A stretch of 64,000 bases of DNA from Magnetococcales bacterium HCHbin5 (GTDB lineage: Bacteria; Pseudomonadota; Magnetococcia; Magnetococcales; Magnetaquicoccaceae), in contig PEAG01000005.1 in NCBI GenBank assembly GCA_002753505.1, positions 39,809 to 103,808 on the forward strand, given 5' to 3'. The notes under the pieces were generated by a model. That model worked only from the letters and a program-made list of their open reading frames with translations. It searched no databases and was not told where the DNA came from. A program made the position numbers and the translations under genes. Below, one piece after another: positions 26,314 through 36,543 of the stretch. Position 1 is the first letter of the stretch. Each line of letters opens with the position of its first letter.

Positions 26314-28419
26314 ATGGACAACGATTCGCCGCCATTGACACTGGATCTGCTTGAGGGGCGTCTGGAAGAGATTCTGGAGGCTGCCCTCTCTTCCCGCCGT
26401 ACCATCGTTCCCATTGTGCAGGTGATGACCCACCGTACCGAACAACAACAACATACCCTGCTGCACTGGTTGCCCATTGTCGCGCGCGTCAACCCGGAGT
26501 TGGCCTTTCAGTGCGCCCAGCGGATTCCACCACAAATGGATCAACTGGAGGAGGCCGACCTGGAACGTTGGGTTGGAGGGGTGCTGGACCGCTACGACCA
26601 GGAGGGGTTGCAACAGGCCCTGACAGTGCTGCGCAATGGTCCCCCCCGTCTCAACCAAAGAGCAGAAACAGCCTTCCTGGCAGATATTGCGGGGTTGCTG
26701 ACCACCTTTGTCGCCGCATTGGGGGGCCGTCCCCTGACCCTGGCAGAGGGGGAGTACCCCCATACCAATACGGAAACCCTCTTTTTACCCCCCAGCCTGG
26801 CCGTTGCCGACCGGGTGGAGGATAACCATACCCTCTATCGCTGTCTGGCTGCCCATCTGTGGTCCCTGGGGCGGTTTGGTACCTATTTTCCCGACCTGCC
26901 CGAACGGTTGGGGCACTACCCGGACCCCGAGGCCGCCGCACAGCTCTATTTGACCCTGGAGAGCTGCCGCATGGATGCCATTCTGGATCGCCTGCTGCCG
27001 GGTCTGGGCCGTTTCATGCTGCCCTGGCAGGCTTCCCGCCAGCGTGGGGGGCCTTGGCAAGAGGTGGCGGCTGCGCTGGCCGCTCCAACGGCCAGCCGGG
27101 AGAACAGTCTGACCTGGACGGAGAGCCTGTACGGGATAGCGTTACCAACGCCGCTACCGTTTCACAGTGCCCGCTCTTATCGTCCGGCCATGGCGACCCT
27201 GCTGCACCGTTTGGAACGGGAAAAACAGCTTTTCCGCCGGGTGGTGAACCAGGCAATGCCACGTCTGCAGCCGATCACTCTGCCCGACGCCGGGGACGAG
27301 AGGGAACTGGAGTTGCGCCCCCTGGCCGATGGGATGACCTTTGAGCTGTTGTTGGATGGCCAGCCGTTATTGCCTCCCGACCTGATTCATGCCCTGAGCC
27401 ATTCGATCATTCAGGATTTGGGACGGATTCCGCCGGAATATCTGACTGCGGCGGGTGCGGGAGGTTACGCTGCCCAGGAATCGACTGAAACCGGGGAACA
27501 GGAGGATTCCTGTCTGCCCACCAGAGCCGAGGTGGATACCTTTCTGTATGACGAATGGGATTTTCGCCGCAATGATTACCGAAAAGATTGGTGTGTGCTG
27601 AAAGAGTTGCCCATCCTGCCATCCGACGCACCCCTTGTTGCAACCACGCTGGCAAAATACCGTGCCCTTTGGCAGGGGATTCGGCGCAGTTTTGAGTTGC
27701 TGCTGGGTCGGGATCTCTGGCTGCGGCGGCAGTTGCAGGGCGACGAGGTGGACACGGACACCTTGGTCCAGGCTCTGACGGACAGCCGGGCGGGGTTGGA
27801 GATGGATGAACGCCTGTTCCGCTGCCGACGGCGCAACGAACGAGACGTGGCCACCCTGATTCTGGTGGACATGAGCGGTTCCACCAAGGGATGGGTGATA
27901 GAGGCCATTCAGGAGAGCTTGGTGCTGTTTTGCAAGGCGTTGCAGGTATTGGGGGACCGTTACGCGGTGTACGGCTTTTCCAGTCGGACGCGCAAGCAGT
28001 GCGAACTGTTCCCCATCAAGCGGTTTGAACAGCCGTATGGTCCGGCGGTGGAGGGGGGCATCGCCGGTATTGCGCCCATGGAGTACACCCGGATGGGGGT
28101 GTTTATTCGCCATGCGACGGCGGTACTGAATGGGCAGGAGGCCCGAACCCGCCTGCTGATCACCCTTTCGGATGGCAAGCCGGAGGATTATGACGGATTT
28201 TACGATGGTTATCGAGGCCAGTATGCCATCGAGGACACCCGCAAGGCATTGATCGAGGCGCGTCGGAGCGGTATCCATCCTTTCTGCATCACCGTTGACA
28301 CGGAGGCCAGGGAATATTTGCCCCGTCTCTATGGTCCGGCCCGCTATGTGATGTTGGATGATGTGCGGCAATTGCCGGTCAAGATTGCCGACATCTATCG
28401 CCGCTTGACTACCGGGTGA
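26314..28419 (+). CDS. NorD/CbbO-type von Willebrand factor A protein
   Basis: A 701-residue cytoplasmic protein. The C-terminal third is a vWA domain with the MIDAS motif ILVDMSGSTKGW (about residue 526), followed by TLSDGKPEDYDGFYDGYRGQYAIEDT and YVMLDDVRQLPVKIADIYRRL, which are conserved in NorD/CbbO. The N-terminal two thirds are helical. The protein acts as the substrate adaptor for the MoxR-type ATPase encoded just upstream. NorD is needed for active NO reductase in denitrifiers and CbbO for RuBisCO activation, and the target here is not fixed by sequence. The 124-base gap from the ATPase gene contains a repeat remnant. Confidence 0.87.
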   Translation: MDNDSPPLTLDLLEGRLEEILEAALSSRRTIVPIVQVMTHRTEQQQHTLLHWLPIVARVNPELAFQCAQRIPPQMDQLEEADLERWVGGVLDRYDQEGLQQALTVLRNGPPRLNQRAETAFLADIAGLLTTFVAALGGRPLTLAEGEYPHTNTETLFLPPSLAVADRVEDNHTLYRCLAAHLWSLGRFGTYFPDLPERLGHYPDPEAAAQLYLTLESCRMDAILDRLLPGLGRFMLPWQASRQRGGPWQEVAAALAAPTASRENSLTWTESLYGIALPTPLPFHSARSYRPAMATLLHRLEREKQLFRRVVNQAMPRLQPITLPDAGDERELELRPLADGMTFELLLDGQPLLPPDLIHALSHSIIQDLGRIPPEYLTAAGAGGYAAQESTETGEQEDSCLPTRAEVDTFLYDEWDFRRNDYRKDWCVLKELPILPSDAPLVATTLAKYRALWQGIRRSFELLLGRDLWLRRQLQGDEVDTDTLVQALTDSRAGLEMDERLFRCRRRNERDVATLILVDMSGSTKGWVIEAIQESLVLFCKALQVLGDRYAVYGFSSRTRKQCELFPIKRFEQPYGPAVEGGIAGIAPMEYTRMGVFIRHATAVLNGQEARTRLLITLSDGKPEDYDGFYDGYRGQYAIEDTRKALIEARRSGIHPFCITVDTEAREYLPRLYGPARYVMLDDVRQLPVKIADIYRRLTTG

Positions 28420-28448
28420 CGGGTGCAGCGAGGCAAGAGGCTTGCAAT

Positions 28449-28559
28449 TCAAGGGTGTTTGCAGGTTTTGAACTTCAGATCCAGTTTGATGACTGTCTCT
28501 GCACTGGAAAAATCAAAACAGAGATCCCCCTCCCGCCAGTTGTCCGGGCAGGTGGTCAT
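28449..28559 (-). pseudogene. Stunted partner gene of the AAA ATPase (36 codons)
   Basis: On the minus strand an ATG at 28559 overlaps the stop of the AAA ATPase gene (ATGA) and opens a frame of 36 codons that starts TTCPDNWREGDLCFDFSSAE and stops at 28449, 30 bases from the end of the vWA gene. The translationally coupled start and the 'CFDFS...VIKLD' opening resemble the beginning of proteins of about 200 or more residues that I recall accompanying similar ATPases. It looks like a 3'-truncated remnant. It could instead be a genuine micropeptide or chance. Confidence 0.4.
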
Positions 28560-29572
28560 CGGGGGTTGCCCGCGAGGGATTTCCTGATTTCCATATCGTA
28601 AAGTCGCTGGTTTTCTTCGGCAATTTTGTTGGGATAAACCTGGATGTATTCGGAACAGGCATTGACCTGGACACCGTTTTTGCCTGAATCATCCAAGGCA
28701 AAATAGGTGACAGGCGTTTGTTCTTTCTGATAATCCAGCTCCTTCAATAAGGCATAGTCATGGGTTGCCAGAAAAATTTGCACGCCCTGTCTGGCCAGCA
28801 TGAGCAAAATTTTTGCAACATGCTGCATCATGGAGGGGTTCAGGTTGGCTTCCGGTTCGTCCCAGTAGAGTGTGGTCTCCTTGCACAGGGAACCATTGCG
28901 GATAAGCTGCCAGACCAGGGCCAGTTTCCGAAAACCTTCCGAGACCAGGGAAAATTCCATGCTGATACTGTTCTGATATAAATAAAATGTCTCGCCTTCG
29001 ACAATAACTTCACCGCCAATAATCCCTTGAATGTACAGCGAAATATCCCTGAATGCCGGATCAAGATTTTTGACAGGTGGCAGATAGGCCAATTTTAAAA
29101 TATCATAATAGACTTCATCAAACGATAAGTTGTACTTGTCATAAAGTGAGATAAAGCCCGGTGCAAAGGAGAGCATCTCTTTTACGGGAAGATATGCTGG
29201 CACTCCAAATACGTCAGAAATTGTTATGCTTTCCCCGTGATGTGTGTTTTGGAGCGAACGGTTTGCTGTACCTGCCCGAAAGGATACTTTCACTAGGCAA
29301 TCGTCCCAGATTGCTGTGGCCTCAGCTTCTGCTCGATCCGTGCTGTTGCGGATCAAACCTTTATGGTCTACCGTTTTTGTCCGAAAAACAGTATAAAATT
29401 TACGTGATAAATCACCTGTCATAGTTCCAGACATTTGAAGACAATACAAGAGCTTGAGAATGTGTGTTTTCCCGGTGCCGTTGGCACCGACAAACGCATT
29501 GACCCCCTTGGAAAATTCCATCTCCAAGTGCTCAAAGGCGGTAAAGTTGGTCAAGGTCAGATGGGTAAACAT
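28556..29572 (-). CDS. AAA family ATPase, ABC/RecF-like (AAA_15/AAA_21)
   Basis: A 338-residue ATPase. It opens with FTHLTLTNFTAFEHLEMEFS, the lead-in of SMC/RecF/OLD-type domains, then has Walker A FVGANGTGKTHILK (about 28), an ABC-like signature region (SLVSEGFRKLALVWQLI) and Walker B TLYWDEPEANLNPSM with a D-loop and the H-loop FLATHDY. No nuclease (TOPRIM) domain is present, unlike full OLD proteins. Such solo ATPases commonly act with a second gene in phage-defence or toxin modules. Here the coupled downstream frame is only 36 codons long. The ATG at 29572 has GGAG upstream and gives the conserved N-terminus; the frame is open to 29638. Confidence 0.8.
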   Translation of the reverse strand: MFTHLTLTNFTAFEHLEMEFSKGVNAFVGANGTGKTHILKLLYCLQMSGTMTGDLSRKFYTVFRTKTVDHKGLIRNSTDRAEAEATAIWDDCLVKVSFRAGTANRSLQNTHHGESITISDVFGVPAYLPVKEMLSFAPGFISLYDKYNLSFDEVYYDILKLAYLPPVKNLDPAFRDISLYIQGIIGGEVIVEGETFYLYQNSISMEFSLVSEGFRKLALVWQLIRNGSLCKETTLYWDEPEANLNPSMMQHVAKILLMLARQGVQIFLATHDYALLKELDYQKEQTPVTYFALDDSGKNGVQVNACSEYIQVYPNKIAEENQRLYDMEIRKSLAGNPR

Positions 29573-29745
29573 CAGTCGTCTCCTTTCGCGCCGGTAACGG
29601 CGGTCACGGCCGCTCGCCGGGTGCCGCCAAACGCGCATCCGGTGGGAGCAGTCTCTGTCCGTGCTGCAGGAATGTCAATCGATTTCATGGTTGCAGAGCT
29701 GTTTTGCCCTGGCACGCACGCAGGATGATCGGCACCGCCCGCCTG

Positions 29746-31692
29746 CTATTCCATGAAAAAACGCTGTACCGACGCATGGTCCCGCACAATGCGCGCCGGT
29801 GGCAACGCCTCCAACAATTGCCGACCATACCGCTTCCGGGTCAACCGAATATCCAATATGGCCATCCCCCCCCGATCCGTGCTGCGCCGCAACAAACGAC
29901 CGACCCCTTGCTTTAACGAAAGAATCGCTCTGGGAATAAACATTTCCCGAAACGGGTTGCGACCGTTCAACTCCAACCACCGCCCGCGCGCCGCAATCAG
30001 CGGATCCACCGGCGATACAAAAGGCAGGCGGTCAATGATCACCATGGAGAGCGCATCCCCCGGCACATCCACCCCTTCCCAAAAACTGGACAACCCCAAT
30101 AACACCGAAGCATTCTGCACCCGAAACGTCTCCAGCAAGGCCCCCTTGGACCGCTCACCCTGCACCAGCAACGGAAACCGGATTCGCCCCATCAAACCTT
30201 GGCGCACAAACTCCAACATGCGTTGGCTGGTGAACAGGCATAAGGTGCGCCCCGAGGCCGCCTCCAACAGCGCAACCGTCTCCTCCACCACCGCCGCCGG
30301 ATAGAGCGGATCATCCGGCTCCGGCATCTGTTCCGGCAGATAGAGAATTGCCCGCTGTCGATAATCAAATACCAACGGCAGTTGCTCGGTGATGACCTCG
30401 CTCGCAGTCAGCCCCAGTTGATCCAACAAGAAGGCAAACCCGCCCGCCGGTCCGCCCGTGGCCAGTGTGGCCGAGGTGAAAATGGCTGTTTTGACCCGTG
30501 GATAGAACAACTCCTTCATGGTTGGCCCGGTCTCCAACGGGGAAGCGGTCAAAAAAATGCCCCGATCCCGCGTCTCATACCAATAAACCCGGGCCGGATC
30601 ATCCATGCTGCGAATCCAACCCGAAGTGTCCAGCATCTCCCTGGCCCGCCGCCCACAGGCTGCCAGGCCGGCACTGCGTACCTGATGCGGTTCCAGCATG
30701 CGCAGCAAATGATGCAGAGCGCTCTCCATCTGCATCAACGCCTTGCCGATGGGGCCATCCCGTTCCAAATCCTGCGGAATCATCCCCTCCCGCCGGTTGT
30801 CCTCGGGAAAGGCCTCCCGCAAAGCCTGAGCCGCCAACTCCAGATCAGGAAACGCCAGCAACAAGGCCGGATCATCCGCCCCAACCTCCTGCGACTCCCG
30901 CCGGCAGTCCGCAACCAGCTCCCGCAGTTGATGGTTGCTGATGTTCCAACCAAAAAATTGCGTGATCACATCCGGGATTTTATGGGCTTCATCAAACACA
31001 ACCACTCCATGATCGGGCAGCAACTCCCCGAACCCCCCATCCCGCAACGCCAAATCCGCAAAAAACAGATGATGATTGACGACGACCAGATCCGACTTTT
31101 TGGCCCGGTCACGGGCCTTGGTGAGAAAACATTGATCATAATGGCCGCAGCGACGCCCCAGACAGTGGTCTCCCCCGGCACTGATCTCTTTCCAGAAGCT
31201 AACCGTTTCCGGCAAGGCGTCCAACTCCTCCCGGTCTCCCAGTTCGGTTTGGTCCGCCCAATCGGCGACCATGGCCGACCATTGTCGCTCCTGGGGGGGA
31301 ACATTCATACCCTGGTGGCGAAAGGTATCAAACCGGTAACGGCAGAGATAATTGCTGCGCCCTTTCAGGCTGCTGGCGGTAAAAGGGCGCGCAACGACCC
31401 GCCGCAACAGGGGAATATCCTTGTCAAACAGCTGTTCCTGCAACGCCTTGGTGGCCGTGGAAACGATCACCGCTTGGCCAATGGCCAGCAGGGGCAGCAG
31501 ATAGGCCAAGGTTTTGCCGGTGCCGGTGGGAGCCTCCACCACCAGACTCCGCTCTGCCACAACCGCTTCCACGACCAGTTGGGCCATTCGACTTTGAATG
31601 GCGCGGGGCTCGTAAGCCCCAATCTCTGTCGCCAACCGGCTGGACAAACCAAAAAGTGCCTGAATGTGCAGCGCAGAGGGAGGATTTTCCAT
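29746..31692 (-). CDS. DinG/YoaA-family ATP-dependent DNA helicase
   Basis: A 648-residue superfamily 2 iron-sulfur helicase of the XPD/DinG group. It has Walker A VVEAPTGTGKTLAYLLP (about 53), the cluster cysteines (SNYLCRYRFD, DHCLGRRCGHYDQCF), the DEAH-type box VVFDEAHKIPD, VVNHHLFFADL, and C-terminal motifs GLSSFWEGVDVPGD and SLKQGVGRLLRR. The enzyme unwinds forked or damaged DNA 5'->3'; YoaA in E. coli works with the Pol III chi subunit at stalled forks. Divergent transcription from dnaE is interesting but may be chance. The ATG at 31692 is used; two in-frame upstream starts reach 31713. Confidence 0.9.
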   Translation of the reverse strand: MENPPSALHIQALFGLSSRLATEIGAYEPRAIQSRMAQLVVEAVVAERSLVVEAPTGTGKTLAYLLPLLAIGQAVIVSTATKALQEQLFDKDIPLLRRVVARPFTASSLKGRSNYLCRYRFDTFRHQGMNVPPQERQWSAMVADWADQTELGDREELDALPETVSFWKEISAGGDHCLGRRCGHYDQCFLTKARDRAKKSDLVVVNHHLFFADLALRDGGFGELLPDHGVVVFDEAHKIPDVITQFFGWNISNHQLRELVADCRRESQEVGADDPALLLAFPDLELAAQALREAFPEDNRREGMIPQDLERDGPIGKALMQMESALHHLLRMLEPHQVRSAGLAACGRRAREMLDTSGWIRSMDDPARVYWYETRDRGIFLTASPLETGPTMKELFYPRVKTAIFTSATLATGGPAGGFAFLLDQLGLTASEVITEQLPLVFDYRQRAILYLPEQMPEPDDPLYPAAVVEETVALLEAASGRTLCLFTSQRMLEFVRQGLMGRIRFPLLVQGERSKGALLETFRVQNASVLLGLSSFWEGVDVPGDALSMVIIDRLPFVSPVDPLIAARGRWLELNGRNPFREMFIPRAILSLKQGVGRLLRRSTDRGGMAILDIRLTRKRYGRQLLEALPPARIVRDHASVQRFFME

Positions 31693-31869
31693 GGGCGTAA
31701 TTAGCCTTGACATTTTTAATTAAAATCAACATTCTAATCCTGGGAATGGCATGACGTCAAGCAGGAGATCGCGTCCCGACTGCGGGTTCCGTCCCTGCCG
31801 TTTGCTGCCACCCATCCTGGTCGACCAGGGGCAGGGCAGGGCTTTTTTTCCACTTACCAAAGGGCAGCC

Positions 31870-34800
31870 ATGTCCTACGCACATTTTGTCCATTTACATG
31901 TCCATTCCGGCTTTTCCCTGCTGACCTCCAGTGCCCGCGTTGAGGCACTGATTCAGCGCGCCAAGGCGTTGCGGATGCCGGCCCTGGCCCTCACCGACCA
32001 TGGCAACCTGTTTGCCGCCATCCCCTTTTTTACCGGCTGCCTCAAAGCCGGGATCAAGCCCATTCTGGGTGCGCAACTCTATCTGGTGGCCGATCGGCAC
32101 GACCGCTGCAGCCGTCCCGATCAGGAGATTCGCGACCAACTGATTCTGCTTTGCCGCAACCAGACCGGTTGGCAAAATTTGATGCGCTTGGTGTCAGCCG
32201 GTCATCTGGAGGGGAGTCATGAAAAACCCCGGATTGATTTTGAGCTTCTGCAACAGCACCATCAGGGTTTGATCGCCCTCTCGGCCGCCCACAAAGGGGC
32301 GGTGGGTCGGCTGTTGCACGCGGGTGACTGGGAGGCCGCAACGGCGGCAGCGACTGCCCTTGCCGATCTGTTCCGGGAACAGGATGGGTCGGGCGAGCCG
32401 GTTCCCGGCTTTTTTATCGAGCTGCAACGCCACGGTTTGCCCGTTGAAGAGGAGGTCAATGCCGCTGCCATCCGACTGGCCCACCAATGCAACATTCCCC
32501 TGCTGGCCAGCAATGATATTCACATGGTGCGGGCCGAAGAGCATCGGGCTCAGGATGCCCTGCTCTGTGTCGGCCTGGGCCACACCCTGTTTGAGAGCAA
32601 CCGACCCCGTTTTACCGAACGCCACTGCTTCTCTACCCCCGAAGAGATGGCCAGCCGTTTTGCCGACCTGCCGGAGGCCCTGGCCAACACCCTCTATGTG
32701 GCCCAGCGTTGCAACCTGCAACTGGAGCTGGGCAAAACTGTCCTGCCGGATTATCGACCGCCCCAGGGGGAGGATCTGGACAGCTGTTTGCGGCGGGAGT
32801 CGGAGGAGGGGTTGCAGCGTCGCCTGCGGGAGTTTGTGTTGCCCGGCTGTCTGGCCAGCGAGCAGGAGGCTACCCGGATGCTCTACCAGGAGCGGTTGGC
32901 CTATGAACTGGAAGTCATTTTGCAGATGGGCTTTTCCGGTTATTTTCTCATCGTCTCCGACTTTATCCGCTGGGCCAAGCGGGAAGGGATTCCGGTCGGG
33001 CCGGGGCGTGGCTCCGGGGCGGGTTCGCTGGTGGCCTGGTCGCTGGATATTACCGATCTGGACCCCATCCGTTACCAGCTGCTGTTTGAACGTTTTCTGA
33101 ATCCGGAGCGGGTCTCCATGCCCGACTTTGACGTCGACTTTTGCATGGATAACCGGGAGCGGGTGATCCACTATGTCCGGGACAAGTATGGGGCGGACCG
33201 GGTGGCGCAGATCATCACCTTCGGGACGTTGCAGGCGCGGGTGGTGATTCGGGATGTGGGGCGGGTGCTGGAGTTTCCCTATGGCCGGGTGGACCGGATC
33301 GCCAAACTGATTCCCATGACCCTGGGCATCACCCTGAAAGAGGCCATCGCCCAGGAAGAGCCACTGCGCCGCCTGCTGGAGGAGGAGGAGGATGTTCAGG
33401 ATCTGATCAATCTGGCCATGGTGTTGGAGGGGCTGCCCCGCTCGGCCGGTACCCATGCCGCCGGGGTGGTCATGGCCAATGGCCCATTGACCGACATGGT
33501 GCCCCTGTATCGGGATCCCCGCTCGGAGATGCCGGTTACCCAGTTCAACATGGGGGATGTGGAAAAGGCGGGCTTGGTCAAGTTTGACTTTCTTGGCCTG
33601 AAAACCCTGACCGTGATTGCCGATGTGTTGCGACTGGTCAATCAGGGCCGGGTGGCCCGTGGCGAGCATCCCATCGATATCAACCGGATCGATCTGGCCG
33701 ACAGCGACACCTTTGCCCTGCTCAAGGAGGGACAGACCCGCGGGGTTTTCCAGTTGGAATCCTCCGGCATGCGGGACATTTTACGAAAACTGGCCCCGGA
33801 TACCTTCGAGGAGGTGGTTGCCCTGGTGGCCCTCTATCGCCCGGGGCCGTTGGGCTCTGGCATGGTGGATGATTTTATCAATCGCAAGCATGGTCGCATC
33901 GAGGTCAGCTATCCTCTGCCCATGCTGGAACCCATCCTGAAGGAGACCTTTGGCGTCATCCTCTACCAGGAACAGGTGATGAAAATTGCCCAGGTGTTGG
34001 CAGGCTATACCCTGGGGGGAGCCGACCTGTTGCGGCGGGCCATGGGCAAGAAAAAAATGCAGGAGATGCTGGCGCAGCGGGCCATTTTCATGAACGGTGC
34101 CCTGGCCAACAACATACCCGCGGAACGGGCCGGTTTTGTCTTTGATTTGATGGAAAAATTTGCCGGCTATGGCTTTAACAAATCCCATTCGGCCGCCTAT
34201 GCCCTGATCTCCTATCAGACGGCCTGGTTGAAAGCCCACTATCCGGTTGAATTCATGGCTGCCACCCTCACCTGTGACCTGTTGAACAGTGACAAGGTGG
34301 CCATTTTTGTGCATGAATGCCGTGCCATGCAGATTGCCATCCTGCCGCCGGATGTCAACGTTTCGGTGAGCGGCTTTGCGGTGGAACGGCAGGGTGAGGC
34401 TCAGCGTCTGGCCATTCGCTACGGCTTGGCCGCCATCAAAAATGTCGGGGAGGGGGCGGTGGAGGGGCTGCTGAAGGCCAGGGAGCAGGGCGGCCCCTTC
34501 GCCAGCCTTTTTGAGCTGTGCCGCCGTATTCGGGGGCTGAACAGACGCATGATGGAGCAACTGATCAAGTCCGGGGCCTGTGACTGTCTGGGGCAAAACC
34601 GGGCCACCCTGCTGCACCACCTGCCAGCCGCCATGAGTCGGGGGAGTAAAAAACAGGAGTCGGTTGCCTTGGGATTCCGGGATCTGTTCGCCGATACCGA
34701 AGAGGAGTTGCCTCCCGGCCTGCCGGAATTTGATCCGCAGCAAAAACTCCTGTATGAGAAAGAGGCCCTGGGATTTTATGTGACCGGTCACCCCATGGAC

Positions 34801-35478
34801 CAGTATCACGAGGAGTTGCAGCGGTACGGTTTAAAAACCATTGCCGAAGTCAAGCTTTTTGGTTCATATAACTCGGCAGTGGAGGAGCCCCTTGCCGTTT
34901 TTGGCCGCGAGGGGCGACGGGGAGGCGGCGATGAGCTGTTTGCCCGGGTCGCGGGCATGCTGAGTGCCCGCAAGCTGCACCGGACCAAAAAAGGGGACCG
35001 CATGGCTTTCCTGACCCTGGAAGATGCGGATGCCCAGATTGAAATTACCGTTTTTGCCGATGTCTATCAGGCCAGCAGTACCCTGTTGGAAGAGGCGGCG
35101 GCCGGGATGGGGGGCGATGGCTCGTTGGCGGTGGGGGGACGGGTTTTGATCGTAGCCGGCAAGATGGATCGGGGAGAGGAGGAGGTCAAGCTGTTGGCCG
35201 ATGAGATCATGGAGCTGGATCGCTGGCGGCAACAACAGTGCCGGGTATTGCACCTGAAGAGCGATCTGCTGCTGTTGACCGATGCCGTCATGACCCGGTT
35301 GAGCGAGGTGCTGGCTGAACATCGAGGTGAACTCTGCCGGGTGGTGATGGAGGTGGCGCAGCAGGAGTCGGTGGCGACCCTCCGTTTTGGCCATGCCTTT
35401 TCTGTGACACCCTCTCAGGCTCTGTTGGAGGGGGTCAAGGCGATATTGGGGCCCCACTCGGCCTTTTTTGCAGTATAG
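31870..35478 (+). CDS. dnaE: DNA polymerase III alpha subunit
   Basis: A 1202-residue replicative polymerase of the DnaE1 type. The N-terminal PHP domain starts at HLHVHSGFSLLTSSARVE. The palm has PVGPGRGSGAGSLVAWSL and the catalytic aspartates in MPDFDVDFCMDNRE (about residue 418). The finger region includes QLESSGMRDILRKL and LGGADLLRRAMGKKK, and GYGFNKSHSAAYALISYQTAWLK lies at the end of the thumb/tail. The C-terminal third has the helix-hairpin-helix and an OB fold (about 1000-1090). It extends DNA as the core of the holoenzyme with epsilon and the beta clamp. accA follows, as in many proteobacteria. Confidence 0.97.
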   Translation: MSYAHFVHLHVHSGFSLLTSSARVEALIQRAKALRMPALALTDHGNLFAAIPFFTGCLKAGIKPILGAQLYLVADRHDRCSRPDQEIRDQLILLCRNQTGWQNLMRLVSAGHLEGSHEKPRIDFELLQQHHQGLIALSAAHKGAVGRLLHAGDWEAATAAATALADLFREQDGSGEPVPGFFIELQRHGLPVEEEVNAAAIRLAHQCNIPLLASNDIHMVRAEEHRAQDALLCVGLGHTLFESNRPRFTERHCFSTPEEMASRFADLPEALANTLYVAQRCNLQLELGKTVLPDYRPPQGEDLDSCLRRESEEGLQRRLREFVLPGCLASEQEATRMLYQERLAYELEVILQMGFSGYFLIVSDFIRWAKREGIPVGPGRGSGAGSLVAWSLDITDLDPIRYQLLFERFLNPERVSMPDFDVDFCMDNRERVIHYVRDKYGADRVAQIITFGTLQARVVIRDVGRVLEFPYGRVDRIAKLIPMTLGITLKEAIAQEEPLRRLLEEEEDVQDLINLAMVLEGLPRSAGTHAAGVVMANGPLTDMVPLYRDPRSEMPVTQFNMGDVEKAGLVKFDFLGLKTLTVIADVLRLVNQGRVARGEHPIDINRIDLADSDTFALLKEGQTRGVFQLESSGMRDILRKLAPDTFEEVVALVALYRPGPLGSGMVDDFINRKHGRIEVSYPLPMLEPILKETFGVILYQEQVMKIAQVLAGYTLGGADLLRRAMGKKKMQEMLAQRAIFMNGALANNIPAERAGFVFDLMEKFAGYGFNKSHSAAYALISYQTAWLKAHYPVEFMAATLTCDLLNSDKVAIFVHECRAMQIAILPPDVNVSVSGFAVERQGEAQRLAIRYGLAAIKNVGEGAVEGLLKAREQGGPFASLFELCRRIRGLNRRMMEQLIKSGACDCLGQNRATLLHHLPAAMSRGSKKQESVALGFRDLFADTEEELPPGLPEFDPQQKLLYEKEALGFYVTGHPMDQYHEELQRYGLKTIAEVKLFGSYNSAVEEPLAVFGREGRRGGGDELFARVAGMLSARKLHRTKKGDRMAFLTLEDADAQIEITVFADVYQASSTLLEEAAAGMGGDGSLAVGGRVLIVAGKMDRGEEEVKLLADEIMELDRWRQQQCRVLHLKSDLLLLTDAVMTRLSEVLAEHRGELCRVVMEVAQQESVATLRFGHAFSVTPSQALLEGVKAILGPHSAFFAV

Positions 35479-35553
35479 CCGCCTGAAACCGGTTATGATC
35501 ATCCCCACGGCACAAAGTATAACAGACCATTCCAGAGGAATTGGACCCAAAAG

Positions 35554-36543
35554 ATGAGCCAAAATATTTCTCGTACATTCCTGGATTTTGAGCGGCCCAT
35601 TGGCGAGTTGATGGCCAAGATTGATGAGTTGCGCATGCTTTCCAACAAGTCGGACATCAACATTTCGGCCGAAATCAATCGCATGGAGGATGAGGCCCGC
35701 AACCTCACCACCCGCATTTTTTCCAAGTTGACCCCTTGGCAAAAAACCTTGCTCTCCCGCCATCCCGACCGCCCATACTCCACCGACTATCTGGGTTCGG
35801 TTTTTACCGGCTTTCGGGAGTTGCACGGGGATCGCCATTTTGGGGATGACAAGGCCATCCTGGGGGGATTGGCCATGCTTGACGGCAAGGAGGTGATGGT
35901 CATTTGCCAGGAGAAGGGGCGAGGCACTCGGGAGCGGGTGCTCTACAACTTTGGCATGCCCCGACCGGAAGGGTATCGCAAGGCGTTGCGCCTGATGAAG
36001 CTGGCGGAAAAATTCCGTCTGCCGGTTGTCACCCTGATCGATACCCCGGGGGCCTATCCGGGCAAAGAGGCGGAAGAGCGGGGTCAATCCGAGGCCATCG
36101 CCCGCAACCTGAAAGAGATGGTGGCCTTGCGGACGCCGGTGGTCTCGGTGGTGATCGGGGAGGGGGGCTCCGGGGGGGCGTTGGCACTGGGGGTGGGCAA
36201 TCGGGTGTTGATGATGCAGTATGCCATCTATTCGGTCATCTCTCCCGAGGGGTGCGCCTCCATCCTGTGGAAAGATTCGGGCAAGGCGGAACTGGCGGCA
36301 GAGGCACTTAAAATTACCGCAGAAGAGATCATGGAGCTGGGTCTGATCGATGGCATTATTCCCGAGCCCATCGGCGGGGCCCATCGACAATTTGAGGTGG
36401 CGGCCGCAACCCTGCGAAGCCATATCAGTCGTCATGTGCAAGAGCTCTCCACCCAATCCCCGGAGCAACTGGTGGAGGAGCGGTTCAAAAAGTTTATGGC
36501 GATGGGGGTGGTTTTGGAGGGTGAAAAACTTGGCACAACATGA
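35554..36543 (+). CDS. accA: Acetyl-CoA carboxylase carboxyltransferase subunit alpha
   Basis: A 329-residue AccA. With AccD it transfers the carboxyl group from carboxybiotin to acetyl-CoA, giving malonyl-CoA for fatty acid synthesis. Visible family blocks are [19 protein letters not shown] at the start, [46 protein letters not shown] and the crotonase-fold oxyanion region [17 protein letters not shown] followed by [15 protein letters not shown]. The length is normal. It lies 75 bases after dnaE, and its end overlaps the likely start of folE2. Confidence 0.97.
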   Translation: MSQNISRTFLDFERPIGELMAKIDELRMLSNKSDINISAEINRMEDEARNLTTRIFSKLTPWQKTLLSRHPDRPYSTDYLGSVFTGFRELHGDRHFGDDKAILGGLAMLDGKEVMVICQEKGRGTRERVLYNFGMPRPEGYRKALRLMKLAEKFRLPVVTLIDTPGAYPGKEAEERGQSEAIARNLKEMVALRTPVVSVVIGEGGSGGALALGVGNRVLMMQYAIYSVISPEGCASILWKDSGKAELAAEALKITAEEIMELGLIDGIIPEPIGGAHRQFEVAAATLRSHISRHVQELSTQSPEQLVEERFKKFMAMGVVLEGEKLGTT

